Part shown: in pieces, positions 1 to 6,534 of the stretch
Position numbering within the stretch: the stretch's first letter is position 1
Layout of the letters: each line of letters begins with the position of its first letter
Source: Lachnospiraceae bacterium
GTDB lineage: Bacteria; Bacillota; Clostridia; Lachnospirales; Lachnospiraceae
Assembly (NCBI GenBank): GCA_900753685.1
Contig: CAAEAB010000043.1
Location: 1 to 8,046 of the forward strand
Reading direction: 5' to 3'
DNA length: 8,046 nt
Notes under the pieces: generated by a model
What the model saw: only the letters and a program-made list of their open reading frames with translations
Database searches by the model: none
What the model was told of the DNA's origin: nothing
Program-made: the position numbers and the translations under genes

Positions 1-39
1 GTGCCACTTTGAATACCTCCTTATTCTCTTGGTTTTATT

Positions 40-1344
40 ATGAAATCCTTGAGAATAAGCTGTCAACTTTTTTTATACCACACCATTCGCATGGCGCTTG
101 CGGCGGTTTGGGTTTTACCGATTGCATTTACAATCACACTCTTTTCAGCCCGCATACAGGAATACTTTAATCGTAAATCCGTAGCGGCAAATGTCGCGCT
201 TGAAAGTGGCGTACAAGAGTGTATCGAAAGTTTGCAGGACTTGAAATCAAACAATGCGGAAAAAAGTTATCTGAAAGGACTTGACAAAAAGATTGACTAT
301 GTAGAAAAACGGCACATTATAACAGAACTTGGGACAGCACTTTTTGTTGTTTCCTCTACGCTGATATTAAAGTTTGGAATTGCTACGGTTGCGCTTGTAG
401 GCTCTACGCTGCTTATTCGTGGAGAAATTGATATTCCATTGTTTTTTATGTTCTTACTTGTAGCTTCAAGGCTGTATGCCCCGCTTGAGGGCGCATTGCA
501 AAATCTTGCTGCGGTAATCTCTACGAAAACGAACATAGACCGTATGAACGAAATCCTTGATCAACCTATCCAGACAGGGGAAAGCCGACTGACAAATGAA
601 GGTTATGACATTGTATTCGATCATGTAGGATTTGCTTATAATACCGGGGAAACCGTATTGAAAGATGTGTCTTTTACGGCAAAACAGGGAGAAGTTACCG
701 CTTTAGTCGGACCGTCCGGCGGCGGAAAAACTACGGTGTCGCGTCTTGCCTCGCGGTTTTGGGACATAAACAAAGGAAAAATTACTGTTGGCGGCATGGA
801 TATATCGAAAATAGATCCGGAAACCTTGCTGTCGCTGTACTCTATCGTATTTCAAGATGTGACGCTGTTTAACAACACAATCATGGAGAATATCAGAATA
901 GGCAGAAAGGACGCGACCGACGAAGAAGTAATTGCGGCGGCAAGACTGGCAAATTGTGAAGAATTTGCAGAAAAGCTCCCAGACGGGTATAACAGTATGA
1001 TTGGTGAAAATGGCTGTGAACTGTCTGGCGGGGAAAGGCAGAGAATTTCAATCGCCCGCGCTTTCCTCAAAAATTCCCCTATCATCTTACTTGATGAAGC
1101 AACGGCAAGTCTTGATGTGGAAAATGAAACGTTGATACAGGCTGCTTTGTCAAGACTGATAAAGTATAAGACCGTACTTGTGATTGCTCACCGTATGCGT
1201 ACCGTAAGCGGCGCAGATAAAGTGGTTGTGCTTTCAAACGGTTTTGTTGCCGAACAGGGAACGCCGGAAAAACTGATGAACACAGGAAAAATTTATCCGC
1301 ATATGGTAAAACTGCAAATGATTAGCGGGGATTGGGGCATTTAG
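40..1344 (+). CDS. ABC exporter, permease-ATPase fusion, N-terminally truncated
   Basis: This is the C-terminal three quarters of a half-size ABC exporter, whose family moves a substrate across the cytoplasmic membrane using ATP. Residues 13-36, about 93-126 and 131-148 are hydrophobic and fit the last three helices of a six-helix domain. The ATPase follows with Walker A GPSGGGKTT (224-232), Q-loop FQD (271-273), signature LSGGERQR (328-335), Walker B IILLDEA (348-354), D-loop SLD (357-359) and switch His384, so the motor is complete. At 434 residues it is roughly 150 short of the usual 570-600. The reading frame is closed upstream by a TGA at 10-12, and no Shine-Dalgarno precedes the ATG at 40, so this start is probably not genuine. 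The 5' part was either lost or lies beyond a frameshift left of the window. Overall style resembles the IrtB/siderophore-type ABC pairs carried by Firmicutes mobile elements; the substrate is unknown. The KTR gene fragment follows after one base. Confidence 0.85.
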   Translation: MKSLRISCQLFLYHTIRMALAAVWVLPIAFTITLFSARIQEYFNRKSVAANVALESGVQECIESLQDLKSNNAEKSYLKGLDKKIDYVEKRHIITELGTALFVVSSTLILKFGIATVALVGSTLLIRGEIDIPLFFMFLLVASRLYAPLEGALQNLAAVISTKTNIDRMNEILDQPIQTGESRLTNEGYDIVFDHVGFAYNTGETVLKDVSFTAKQGEVTALVGPSGGGKTTVSRLASRFWDINKGKITVGGMDISKIDPETLLSLYSIVFQDVTLFNNTIMENIRIGRKDATDEEVIAAARLANCEEFAEKLPDGYNSMIGENGCELSGGERQRISIARAFLKNSPIILLDEATASLDVENETLIQAALSRLIKYKTVLVIAHRMRTVSGADKVVVLSNGFVAEQGTPEKLMNTGKIYPHMVKLQMISGDWGI

Positions 1345-1345
1345 T

Positions 1346-1429
1346 ATGAATACCGAATGGATAATATGCCCCATATGCCACAGCAAAACAAGATTGAAGA
1401 TAGCTTTTCCTTTTTGGGAACAATCATAA
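1346..1429 (+). pseudogene. Cysteine-rich KTR-domain protein, truncated remnant
   Basis: The ATG at 1346 begins one base after the ABC gene's TAG, with GGGG at 1334-1337 as a plausible ribosome binding site. Translation gives MNTEWIICPICHSKTRLKI and then eight unrelated residues before TAA. The start and the CPxC...KTRLKI block are what I recall from the small (about 60 residue) 'cysteine-rich KTR' zinc-ribbon proteins found in conjugative transposons of Firmicutes. The second Cys pair (normally in a YCPKC context) is missing, so the remaining 27-residue peptide cannot form a zinc ribbon. The break comes after codon 19, near position 1403, where unrelated DNA begins. I infer a recombination scar inside an integrative element. 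Family assignment is from memory of the motif. Confidence 0.65.
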
Positions 1430-1466
1430 GCCGCCGTTTTGACCGAATAACGGAGGTCTTACATCA

Positions 1467-1517
1467 ATGCTTTCTCAGCCCCTACTGTGTAACAAAGAGC
1501 ATGAAAAAAGCGGGTAA
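1467..1517 (+). CDS. Putative 16-residue leader peptide
   Basis: A CGGAGGT ribosome binding site (1451-1457) lies 9 bases before an ATG that opens the 16-codon ORF MLSQPLLCNKEHEKSG, ending in TAA at 1515-1517. The stop codon lies inside the first arm of the intrinsic terminator at 1510-1546. A short ORF with an excellent ribosome binding site that runs into a terminator is the classical layout of ribosome-mediated attenuation leaders, such as those ahead of several antibiotic-resistance genes. I do not recognise the peptide sequence. Because no gene follows on this strand, it may be a relic. A chance ORF is the main alternative, but the strength and spacing of the ribosome binding site argue against it. 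Confidence 0.4.
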   Translation: MLSQPLLCNKEHEKSG

Positions 1518-1536
1518 GAAACGCTTTGTTTCTCAC
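1487..1536 (+). promoter_or_regulatory. Possible attenuator: alternative pairing that would block the terminator
   Basis: AACAAAG (1491-1497), inside the 16-codon ORF, is complementary to CTTTGTT (1524-1530), and GTG (1487-1489) can pair with CAC (1534-1536). This pairing uses the loop and second arm of the terminator hairpin 1510-1540, so the two structures exclude each other. A ribosome on the short ORF would decide which one forms. This is read from base complementarity only; stabilities were not computed. Confidence 0.35.
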
Positions 1537-1546
1537 TCGCCTTTTT
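1510..1546 (+). terminator. Intrinsic terminator, probably bidirectional
   Basis: GCGGGTAAGAAAC (1510-1522) pairs with GTTTCTCACTCGC (1528-1540) around the 5-base loop GCTTT, with one G-U pair and one A-C mismatch. A T-run follows at 1542-1546. On the other side the A-run at 1504-1509 becomes a T-run on the - strand, so the hairpin can also stop the convergent maa-side transcription unit. Confidence 0.75.
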
Positions 1547-1631
1547 CTGCACCCTGTATGGCAACTGCCCTATTTCAGTTTGTTGGTTGATATTGTTTTA
1601 TGAGTAGCTACCATTCCGGCACTTTTTACAC
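1547..1631. other. Non-coding spacer between element debris and maa remnant
   Basis: No convincing gene is seen here. It holds an 8-base palindrome GTAGCTAC (1604-1611) and the AT-rich stretch before the maa stop codon. The boundary between mobile-element DNA and the host gene probably falls at or just right of this stretch, but no inverted or direct repeat that would mark an attachment site is visible. Confidence 0.3.
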
Positions 1632-1953
1632 TCACTTTATCTGAGACAGAGGCCGGATGACCCGGCACGGGTTTCCTCCGGCAAGCACATGGCCCGGAAT
1701 ATCTTTAGTAACAATGCTGCCTCCGGCAATAACCGTATCATTTCCGATGGTCACTCCCGGCATCACCTGTACGCCGCCGCCAATCCAAACATTGTTCCCC
1801 ACGGTAATCGGCCGTGCATACTCCAATCCCTGATTTCTCCGCTCTGCATCCATCGGATGCTCCGCCGTGTAAAATCCGCAATCCGGGATGGCCGCAGTTG
1901 ATTAAACTCATAACATAAATCCTTCCCGCCAGCATTTTTTCTTTTTCTGTCAT
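1632..1953 (-). pseudogene. maa: Maltose/galactoside O-acetyltransferase, decayed (internal deletion and frameshift)
   Basis: The intact family uses acetyl-CoA to acetylate sugars through a left-handed beta-helix of hexapeptide repeats and is about 185-200 residues long. Here the - strand start at 1953 gives MTEKEKMLAGRIY, the typical N-terminus, with TGGAG about 9 bases upstream. Immediately after that the reading frame loses all resemblance. From about 1890 down to 1641, in a frame shifted by one, the typical C-terminal half appears: [21 protein letters not shown], then [14 protein letters not shown] and [37 protein letters not shown] in consecutive blocks. Around 80 residues of the middle, including much of the catalytic region, are therefore missing. 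The end after CRVIRP is also short and unusual (LSQIK), suggesting 3' replacement as well. The start codon lies 4 bases after the hepT stop, so it may be co-transcribed with the toxin-antitoxin pair. The remnant cannot make an active enzyme. Confidence 0.8.
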
Positions 1954-1957
1954 TGAA

Positions 1958-2347
1958 TCAGCTCCAATTTCTATCGATTTCCTCTTTCAGATCGCAAAAC
2001 ATTTTATAATATATCTCTTTTGTTTTTCTCACAATATCTAACGCAATATCCCTGTTGTAAGCATGAGCCACATTATTTCGACTGACTAACGCTTGCATCC
2101 ATAATGCTTCATCGACAAGCATCCTTGCCTGGTAAGCTGTTTTTAATATTTTCTTCGGCGAACCCGTCTGTCCCTCTTCAAATCCATTACTCTCTAAAAT
2201 CTCTTTGATGGCTTTCCAGGATTGCTCAAAACATATTTCATATAAAGCAACCAACCCAGTCAATACAACATTATCGTAAGGTTCCTCATAATTATATACA
2301 TCTTTTAAATTCTCGAGAGCTTTGCAAAAATTATCAAATTTTTTCAT
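1958..2347 (-). CDS. hepT: HEPN-family HepT-like toxin (HI0074-type 'nucleotidyltransferase substrate-binding' protein)
   Basis: This 129-residue, mostly helical, soluble protein belongs to the HI0074/HEPN group. Its decisive motif is RNNVAHAY at residues 90-97, which fits RX4HXY, the active site of HepT RNases; in the studied system the Tyr is the residue modified by the partner. The gene starts 14 bases inside the end of the nucleotidyltransferase gene (ATG 2345-2347, AAGGGA about 9 bases upstream), so the two are translationally coupled. From established work on HepT/MntA, HEPN acts as an RNA-cleaving toxin and the MNT partner silences it by AMPylation. Whether this copy is toxic is inference. 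Length and motif are intact, with no sign of decay, although the gene directly downstream is a pseudogene. Confidence 0.87.
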   Translation of the reverse strand: MKKFDNFCKALENLKDVYNYEEPYDNVVLTGLVALYEICFEQSWKAIKEILESNGFEEGQTGSPKKILKTAYQARMLVDEALWMQALVSRNNVAHAYNRDIALDIVRKTKEIYYKMFCDLKEEIDRNWS

Positions 2348-2624
2348 AAATAATTATCCCTTCTTTTTCAATGGATTCTCTCAACTCTTCCTGTACCGGT
2401 CCATCCAAATTTACAACATCAAAATTTAATAAGGTATATGTTTCCTCATCCACATCAATTGTAAAAGAAACAATATCGCCACCGCTGACAGCAAGGTCAA
2501 TATCACTTGTCTTATGATAATCACCGCGCGCTCTTGACCCGAATAAAATAACTCTATGAATTTTATACCTGTCCGCCAATTCCTGTATTTCCCTTAAAAC
2601 TTTTTCATTTATCCCTGTATTCAT
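2334..2624 (-). CDS. mntA: MntA-like minimal nucleotidyltransferase antitoxin
   Basis: This 96-residue protein is a minimal nucleotidyltransferase of the DNA polymerase beta superfamily. The catalytic signature is GSRARGDYHKTSDID at residues 29-43, an exact GSX10DXD with metal-binding Asp41 and Asp43. Asp69 in FDVVNLD is the likely third carboxylate. In the HepT/MntA toxin-antitoxin type, MNT transfers AMP from ATP to the HEPN toxin's Tyr and so inactivates it. The order MNT then HEPN with a 14-base overlap is a common arrangement for this family. GGGAGG at 2642-2647 is the best ribosome binding site but lies about 17 bases from the ATG, a long spacing, and no alternative start codon is available between them. 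An extended -10 promoter is visible upstream at 2678-2686. Confidence 0.88.
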   Translation of the reverse strand: MNTGINEKVLREIQELADRYKIHRVILFGSRARGDYHKTSDIDLAVSGGDIVSFTIDVDEETYTLLNFDVVNLDGPVQEELRESIEKEGIIIYEKI

Positions 2625-2677
2625 TTTTCTTCGATCAGCGCCTCCCTTTTCCGTTATCAGCTTTATTTTATTTATAA

Positions 2678-2686
2678 ATTATAGCA
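2678..2686 (-). promoter_or_regulatory. Extended -10 promoter of the mntA-hepT operon
   Basis: On the - strand the bases read TGCTATAAT, a perfect TATAAT with the TGn extension. No good -35 hexamer lies 16-18 bases upstream (TGTTAT at best), which is usual for extended -10 promoters. It sits between the leuS terminator and mntA, implying a leader of about 45 bases. Confidence 0.6.
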
Positions 2687-2707
2687 CATTTACTCCTGCA
2701 ATAACAT

Positions 2708-2741
2708 ATGGCGCAGATAATGTTTTCACTATCTGCGCCAT
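2708..2741 (-). terminator. Terminator after leuS
   Basis: A perfect 12-base inverted repeat ATGGCGCAGATA (2708-2719) / TATCTGCGCCAT (2730-2741) with a 10-base loop begins about 20 bases after the leuS stop codon. The tract after it on the - strand is only moderately T-rich (ATGTTATTG). On the + strand the tail TTTCTCATTTT is richer in T, so it may work in both directions. Confidence 0.7.
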
Positions 2742-2760
2742 TTCTCATTTTACCTTGAAA

Positions 2761-5172
2761 TTATTTCTGAACAATATTTACAATCTTACCCGGCACATAG
2801 ATTTCTTTCACGATGCTGCCGTTTAAGCGGTCACCGAGAACCTCTTTAGCCTTGGTCAAAACAGCGTCCTTCGCTTCATCAGCGGAGATGCTGACAACGG
2901 CTTTTGTCTTTCCGTTGATCTGAACCGGAATTTCCACTTCATCATCCTTCATTGCATCTTCATCAGCGGATGGCCATGTGTTTTTAAATACAGAAGTATC
3001 ATGGCCAAGCTGCTGCCACAGCTCCTCAGCAATGTGCGGAGCAAATGGAGCCATCAAAATCACGGCAGTCTCCAATGTCGCTTTATCGACACCGCCTTTT
3101 TTGGTCATCTCCATTAATTTGTTGTTATATTCCATGAAACCGGAAATAACTGTATTTAAACTGAAGGCTTCGAGACGGTTTGTAATATCGTATACCATCT
3201 TATGACGAAGCTTGACAAGCTCTTTCGTTTCTTTGACATCCTTATCCTTATTCTGAAGAACCATGTTCCAGAAACGGTTGAGGAAGCGGTAAACACCGTC
3301 GATTCCTCGGTCATCCCATTCGGAATCCAGTTCCGGCGGACCCACGAACAGCTCGTACATTCTCAGGGAATCGCAGCCGTAGTCACGAACCAGATCATCC
3401 GGTGAAATAACGTTGCCTTTGGATTTACTCATTTTAATACCGTTTTTACCGGTAATCATACCCTGGTTGAACAATTTATGGAACGGCTCGTCAAAGTCGA
3501 TCACACCAATGTCACAGAGGAATTTTGTGTAGAAACGGGAATAGAGCAAATGCAATACCGCATGTTCCACACCGCCGATATACATGTCTACCGGCAAATA
3601 TTTATCGGCTTTTTCTCTGGATACAAGCTCGTCGTTATTATGGGAATCCACATAACGAAGGAAGTACCAGGAAGAACCGGCCCACTGAGGCATGGTATTT
3701 GTTTCTCTCTTTGCCGGCGCACCGCAGTTCGGGCAGGTCGTATTTACCCAGGAATCAATGGCCGCCAATGGGGATTCGCCCGTACCTGTCGGCTGATAGG
3801 ATTCAACCTCCGGCAGTAATAACGGAAGCTCTTCTTCCGGTACAGGAACGCAGCCGCATTTCGGACAGTGAATAATCGGAATCGGCTCGCCCCAATAACG
3901 CTGACGGCTGAATACCCAGTCACGCAGCTTATAATTTACAGTCTTACGTCCAAAGCCCTTTTCCTCAATGATCATCGGAGCTTCTTTTTTAAGAACCGCA
4001 GATTCTATACCGTTCCAGTCGCCGGAATTGATCATCGTTCCGGAAGCTTCGGTATAGGCTTCGGTCATATTTTCAATCTCTTTACCGTCTTTGGCAATAA
4101 CCTGAATAATCGGAATATTGAATTTCGTCGCAAATTCAAAGTCACGGTCATCATGGGCCGGTACGCACATGATGGCGCCGGTGCCATAATCAGCCAGTAC
4201 ATAATCAGAGATCCAAATTGGTGTCTTTGCACCGTTCAGTGGATTGATCGCATAGCTTCCGGTAAATACGCCGGTCTTTTCCTTATCCTGAAGACGATCC
4301 ACATTGGACTTCATAGAAGCTTCATAAATATATTTATCGACAGCCTCTTTATTTTCCGGTGTGGCTAAAGATGCAGCCAGTGCATGCTCCGGAGCAAGTA
4401 CCATAAAGGTTGAGCCGTGAAGCGTATCCGGACGGGTTGTATATACCGTAATCTTCTCTTCTCTGCCATCGATCGGGAAATCAACCTCAGCGCCGTAGGA
4501 TTTTCCAATCCAGTCGGTCTGCATCTTCTTAACCTTTTCCGGCCAGTCCAGTTTATCCAGATCATTCAGCAGACGATCCGCATATTTTGTAATTCGAAGC
4601 ATCCACTGTTTCAGATTCTTCTTTGTTACAGGAGAACCGCAACGCTCACAGTTGCCGTTCACAACCTCTTCATTTGCCAGACCTGTTTTACAGGAAGGAC
4701 ACCAGTTGATCGGCATCTCCTTCTCGTAAGCCAGTCCTTCTTTGAACATTTTTACAAAAATCCACTGAGTCCATTTATAGAAATTAGGATCCGTCGTATT
4801 GACTTCCATATCCCAGTCATAAATCGCCGCGATTTCATTAATCTGACGTTTAATATTTGCCACATTCTCCGCCGTGGATTTTGCCGGATGAATACCCATC
4901 TTGATGGCATAGTTTTCTGCCGGAAGTCCAAAAGCATCCCAGCCCATCGGATGAATCAGATAATATCCCTGGAGCAGCTTATAACGGCTCCATACATCCG
5001 AAATTACATAGCCTCTCCAATGACCGACGTGCAGGCCGTTGCCGGACGGATATGGAAACATGTCCAGACAATAATATTTCGGCTTCTTGCCATCATTAAC
5101 GTTTACCGGACTTTTTTCCCAGTTCTGACGCCATTTTTTTTCAATCTCCTTATGATTATAAGGTGTTGCCAT
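2761..5172 (-). CDS. leuS: Leucyl-tRNA synthetase
   Basis: This cytoplasmic class I aminoacyl-tRNA synthetase charges tRNA-Leu with leucine using ATP. At 803 residues it is full length for the bacterial family. In order, it shows the HIGH-type motif HVGH (48-51), a zinc knuckle C158PSC161...C175ERC178, the CP1 editing domain with TTRPDT (245-250) and HDDRD (340-344), where Asp344 matches the conserved editing Asp, a second Cys cluster C436PKC439...C480PNC483, the KMSKS loop (580-584), and a C-terminal anticodon-binding helical region from about 650. The editing domain is therefore present and intact, so misloaded isoleucine or norvaline should be cleared. The ATG at 5172 is preceded by AGAGAGG about 11 bases upstream. 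Its promoter is at 5216-5243, and the leader is too short for a T-box. It is probably a separate unit from the ABC operon upstream, although no terminator separates them. Confidence 0.98.
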   Translation of the reverse strand: MATPYNHKEIEKKWRQNWEKSPVNVNDGKKPKYYCLDMFPYPSGNGLHVGHWRGYVISDVWSRYKLLQGYYLIHPMGWDAFGLPAENYAIKMGIHPAKSTAENVANIKRQINEIAAIYDWDMEVNTTDPNFYKWTQWIFVKMFKEGLAYEKEMPINWCPSCKTGLANEEVVNGNCERCGSPVTKKNLKQWMLRITKYADRLLNDLDKLDWPEKVKKMQTDWIGKSYGAEVDFPIDGREEKITVYTTRPDTLHGSTFMVLAPEHALAASLATPENKEAVDKYIYEASMKSNVDRLQDKEKTGVFTGSYAINPLNGAKTPIWISDYVLADYGTGAIMCVPAHDDRDFEFATKFNIPIIQVIAKDGKEIENMTEAYTEASGTMINSGDWNGIESAVLKKEAPMIIEEKGFGRKTVNYKLRDWVFSRQRYWGEPIPIIHCPKCGCVPVPEEELPLLLPEVESYQPTGTGESPLAAIDSWVNTTCPNCGAPAKRETNTMPQWAGSSWYFLRYVDSHNNDELVSREKADKYLPVDMYIGGVEHAVLHLLYSRFYTKFLCDIGVIDFDEPFHKLFNQGMITGKNGIKMSKSKGNVISPDDLVRDYGCDSLRMYELFVGPPELDSEWDDRGIDGVYRFLNRFWNMVLQNKDKDVKETKELVKLRHKMVYDITNRLEAFSLNTVISGFMEYNNKLMEMTKKGGVDKATLETAVILMAPFAPHIAEELWQQLGHDTSVFKNTWPSADEDAMKDDEVEIPVQINGKTKAVVSISADEAKDAVLTKAKEVLGDRLNGSIVKEIYVPGKIVNIVQK

Positions 5173-5215
5173 AATTTATACATCCTCTCTGTATCTCAAT
5201 TTCAAACTAACCTAT

Positions 5216-5243
5216 ATTTTAACATATTCCAGCTAAAATTCAA
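5216..5243 (-). promoter_or_regulatory. leuS promoter
   Basis: On the - strand TTGAAT (5238-5243) and TAAAAT (5216-5221) are separated by 16 bases, and TGT directly before the -10 box gives a TGn extension. Transcription would begin about 35-40 bases before the leuS ATG. Confidence 0.6.
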
Positions 5244-5244
5244 C

Positions 5245-5280
5245 GCTTTTGTTTGATTTTGAGCATTTGTTTGATCTTAA
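5245..5280. repeat. Two tandem 18-base near-repeats upstream of leuS
   Basis: Copies GCTTTTGTTTGATTTTGA (5245-5262) and GCATTTGTTTGATCTTAA (5263-5280) match at 15 of 18 bases and abut each other. The second overlaps the stop codon of the ABC permease gene, and the first ends 2 bases from the leuS -35 box. This could be a regulator-binding site or simply a slippage duplication in AT-rich DNA. Confidence 0.5.
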
Positions 5281-6518
5281 GCGTTTTTCATCGCCTTAAG
5301 AATCGCGCCGATTTTCGGCGTTGTGCCATAGAGAAGTACACCGACACGGTAAATCTTTGCGGAAACAATTCCAATCCCCAAAACCGAGATAATCAAAATA
5401 AAGATAGAAATAATAATTTCATATAACGGCACCGTACTCATGGCAATTCGGGTGAACATGGCAATTGGCGATGTAAATGGAATAAAAGAGCAGATTTTCA
5501 TCGCTATATTATCCATCGTGCCGCTGGACATGGAAACAACAACGATAACAAAGGCCGCGATAAATAAAAATGTCAGCGGCATTACCGATGTATTGATATC
5601 TTCCACCTTGGAAGCTGTCGAGCCGATGGCCCCGTATAAAAAGGCATAAATAAAAAATCCCAGAATAAAGAAAATCAACATGTAACCCAAAAGCTGTACC
5701 GGCATATTGAATATGGACTGAATCATATAATTATCGCTCCAGTACTGTGCATTAACATTATAGAATAATACTGCCGCTCCAAAAACAAGCACCAGCTGTG
5801 TAAGGCCTGCAAGACCTGAGCCGATCACCTTTCCAAACATCATACTTGAAGGCTTCACGCTGGTGATCAACAATTCCATGGCCCTGGAGCTTTTCTCCGT
5901 TGCCACGTTGGTGGCCACCATCTGACCGTAAAGCAAAATGACCATATATAAAGCAAAAATCATAATATAAGTGTAAAAGAAATTTTCCATCTGGTCCTTG
6001 CCGAGACTTTCCACCTCATGCTCAATCTGCACAGATAAAATAGTATTTGCCGTTTCAGGTGAAAGGCCTTGTTCCGTCATCGCATTTATCCTGTAAATAT
6101 TCTGAAGAACCTCGTCCGCAATGGATGTATTCGCATCATACATTGACAGATTATTCACATAATAAATATAGGACACATCATTTGTAATAACAAAGGCACA
6201 GTCTGCCTTACCGGAAGATATTTGCTCCTTAACCGCCTCTTCTCCCCCGTCAATAATCTGAACATCATAGCCAGGAAAGGCTGCCGCAAAAAGCTGTCTC
6301 ACAGCTTCCCTTCCTTCTTCCGCGTCTGCGCTCACGAGCATCACTTCCTTTTTCCCGGGTTCTGACGGCTCCGAGTCTCCTTTGAAAAAACCGGATATCC
6401 GCGGAAAAAACATTAAAATTCCGATTGCCAGTACAAGGAAAATAGTAATGCCGGTAAAAATCTTATTTTTAAAATAATGCTGTAATTCAAATTTCAGAAC
6501 AACCAAAAACTGTTTCAT
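5277..6518 (-). CDS. ABC-2 type exporter permease, YhaP/NatB-like
   Basis: This is the membrane half of a two-component ABC exporter. From the ATG at 6518 it has 413 residues. One membrane segment sits at about 21-39, followed by a large extracytoplasmic domain (about 42-178). Five more segments lie near 181-200, 232-253, 276-300, 313-331 and 366-388. The loop ATEKSSRAMELLITSVKPSS (206-225) is the conserved coupling region of the ABC-2 family that YhaP and NatB belong to. The ATG at 6518 was preferred over the ATG at 6566 because AAAGGGGA lies about 6 bases before it, the protein then starts at the usual MKQFLxVLKFEL, and the longer form would overlap the ATPase gene. The ATPase gene ends 16 bases upstream, so they form one operon. 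NatAB exports sodium in Bacillus, but the substrate here cannot be read from the sequence. Confidence 0.9.
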   Translation of the reverse strand: MKQFLVVLKFELQHYFKNKIFTGITIFLVLAIGILMFFPRISGFFKGDSEPSEPGKKEVMLVSADAEEGREAVRQLFAAAFPGYDVQIIDGGEEAVKEQISSGKADCAFVITNDVSYIYYVNNLSMYDANTSIADEVLQNIYRINAMTEQGLSPETANTILSVQIEHEVESLGKDQMENFFYTYIMIFALYMVILLYGQMVATNVATEKSSRAMELLITSVKPSSMMFGKVIGSGLAGLTQLVLVFGAAVLFYNVNAQYWSDNYMIQSIFNMPVQLLGYMLIFFILGFFIYAFLYGAIGSTASKVEDINTSVMPLTFLFIAAFVIVVVSMSSGTMDNIAMKICSFIPFTSPIAMFTRIAMSTVPLYEIIISIFILIISVLGIGIVSAKIYRVGVLLYGTTPKIGAILKAMKNA

Positions 6519-6534
6519 ACTTTTCCCCTTTCTA

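Noticed and set aside
1357..1590. 77-codon + strand frame starting inside the KTR fragment
   Set aside because: It reads the KTR sequence out of frame, crosses the terminator hairpin, and has no ribosome binding site; the KTR frame and the 16-codon leader explain the region better.
1689..1901. 70-codon + strand frame opposite the maa remnant
   Set aside because: Antisense to clear hexapeptide-repeat coding sequence; no motif of its own.
3478..4368. Several 110-166 codon + strand frames opposite leuS
   Set aside because: They are shadows of the leuS codon pattern; none has a recognisable domain.
4417..5256. 279-codon open frame on the + strand opposite leuS
   Set aside because: It is antisense to the strongly conserved N-terminal half of leuS, its product is low-complexity in character with no recognisable motif, and no ribosome binding site is evident.
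5173..5276. T-box riboswitch ahead of leuS
   Set aside because: The gap is only 104 bases, and there is no terminator/antiterminator pair or T-box-like consensus in it.
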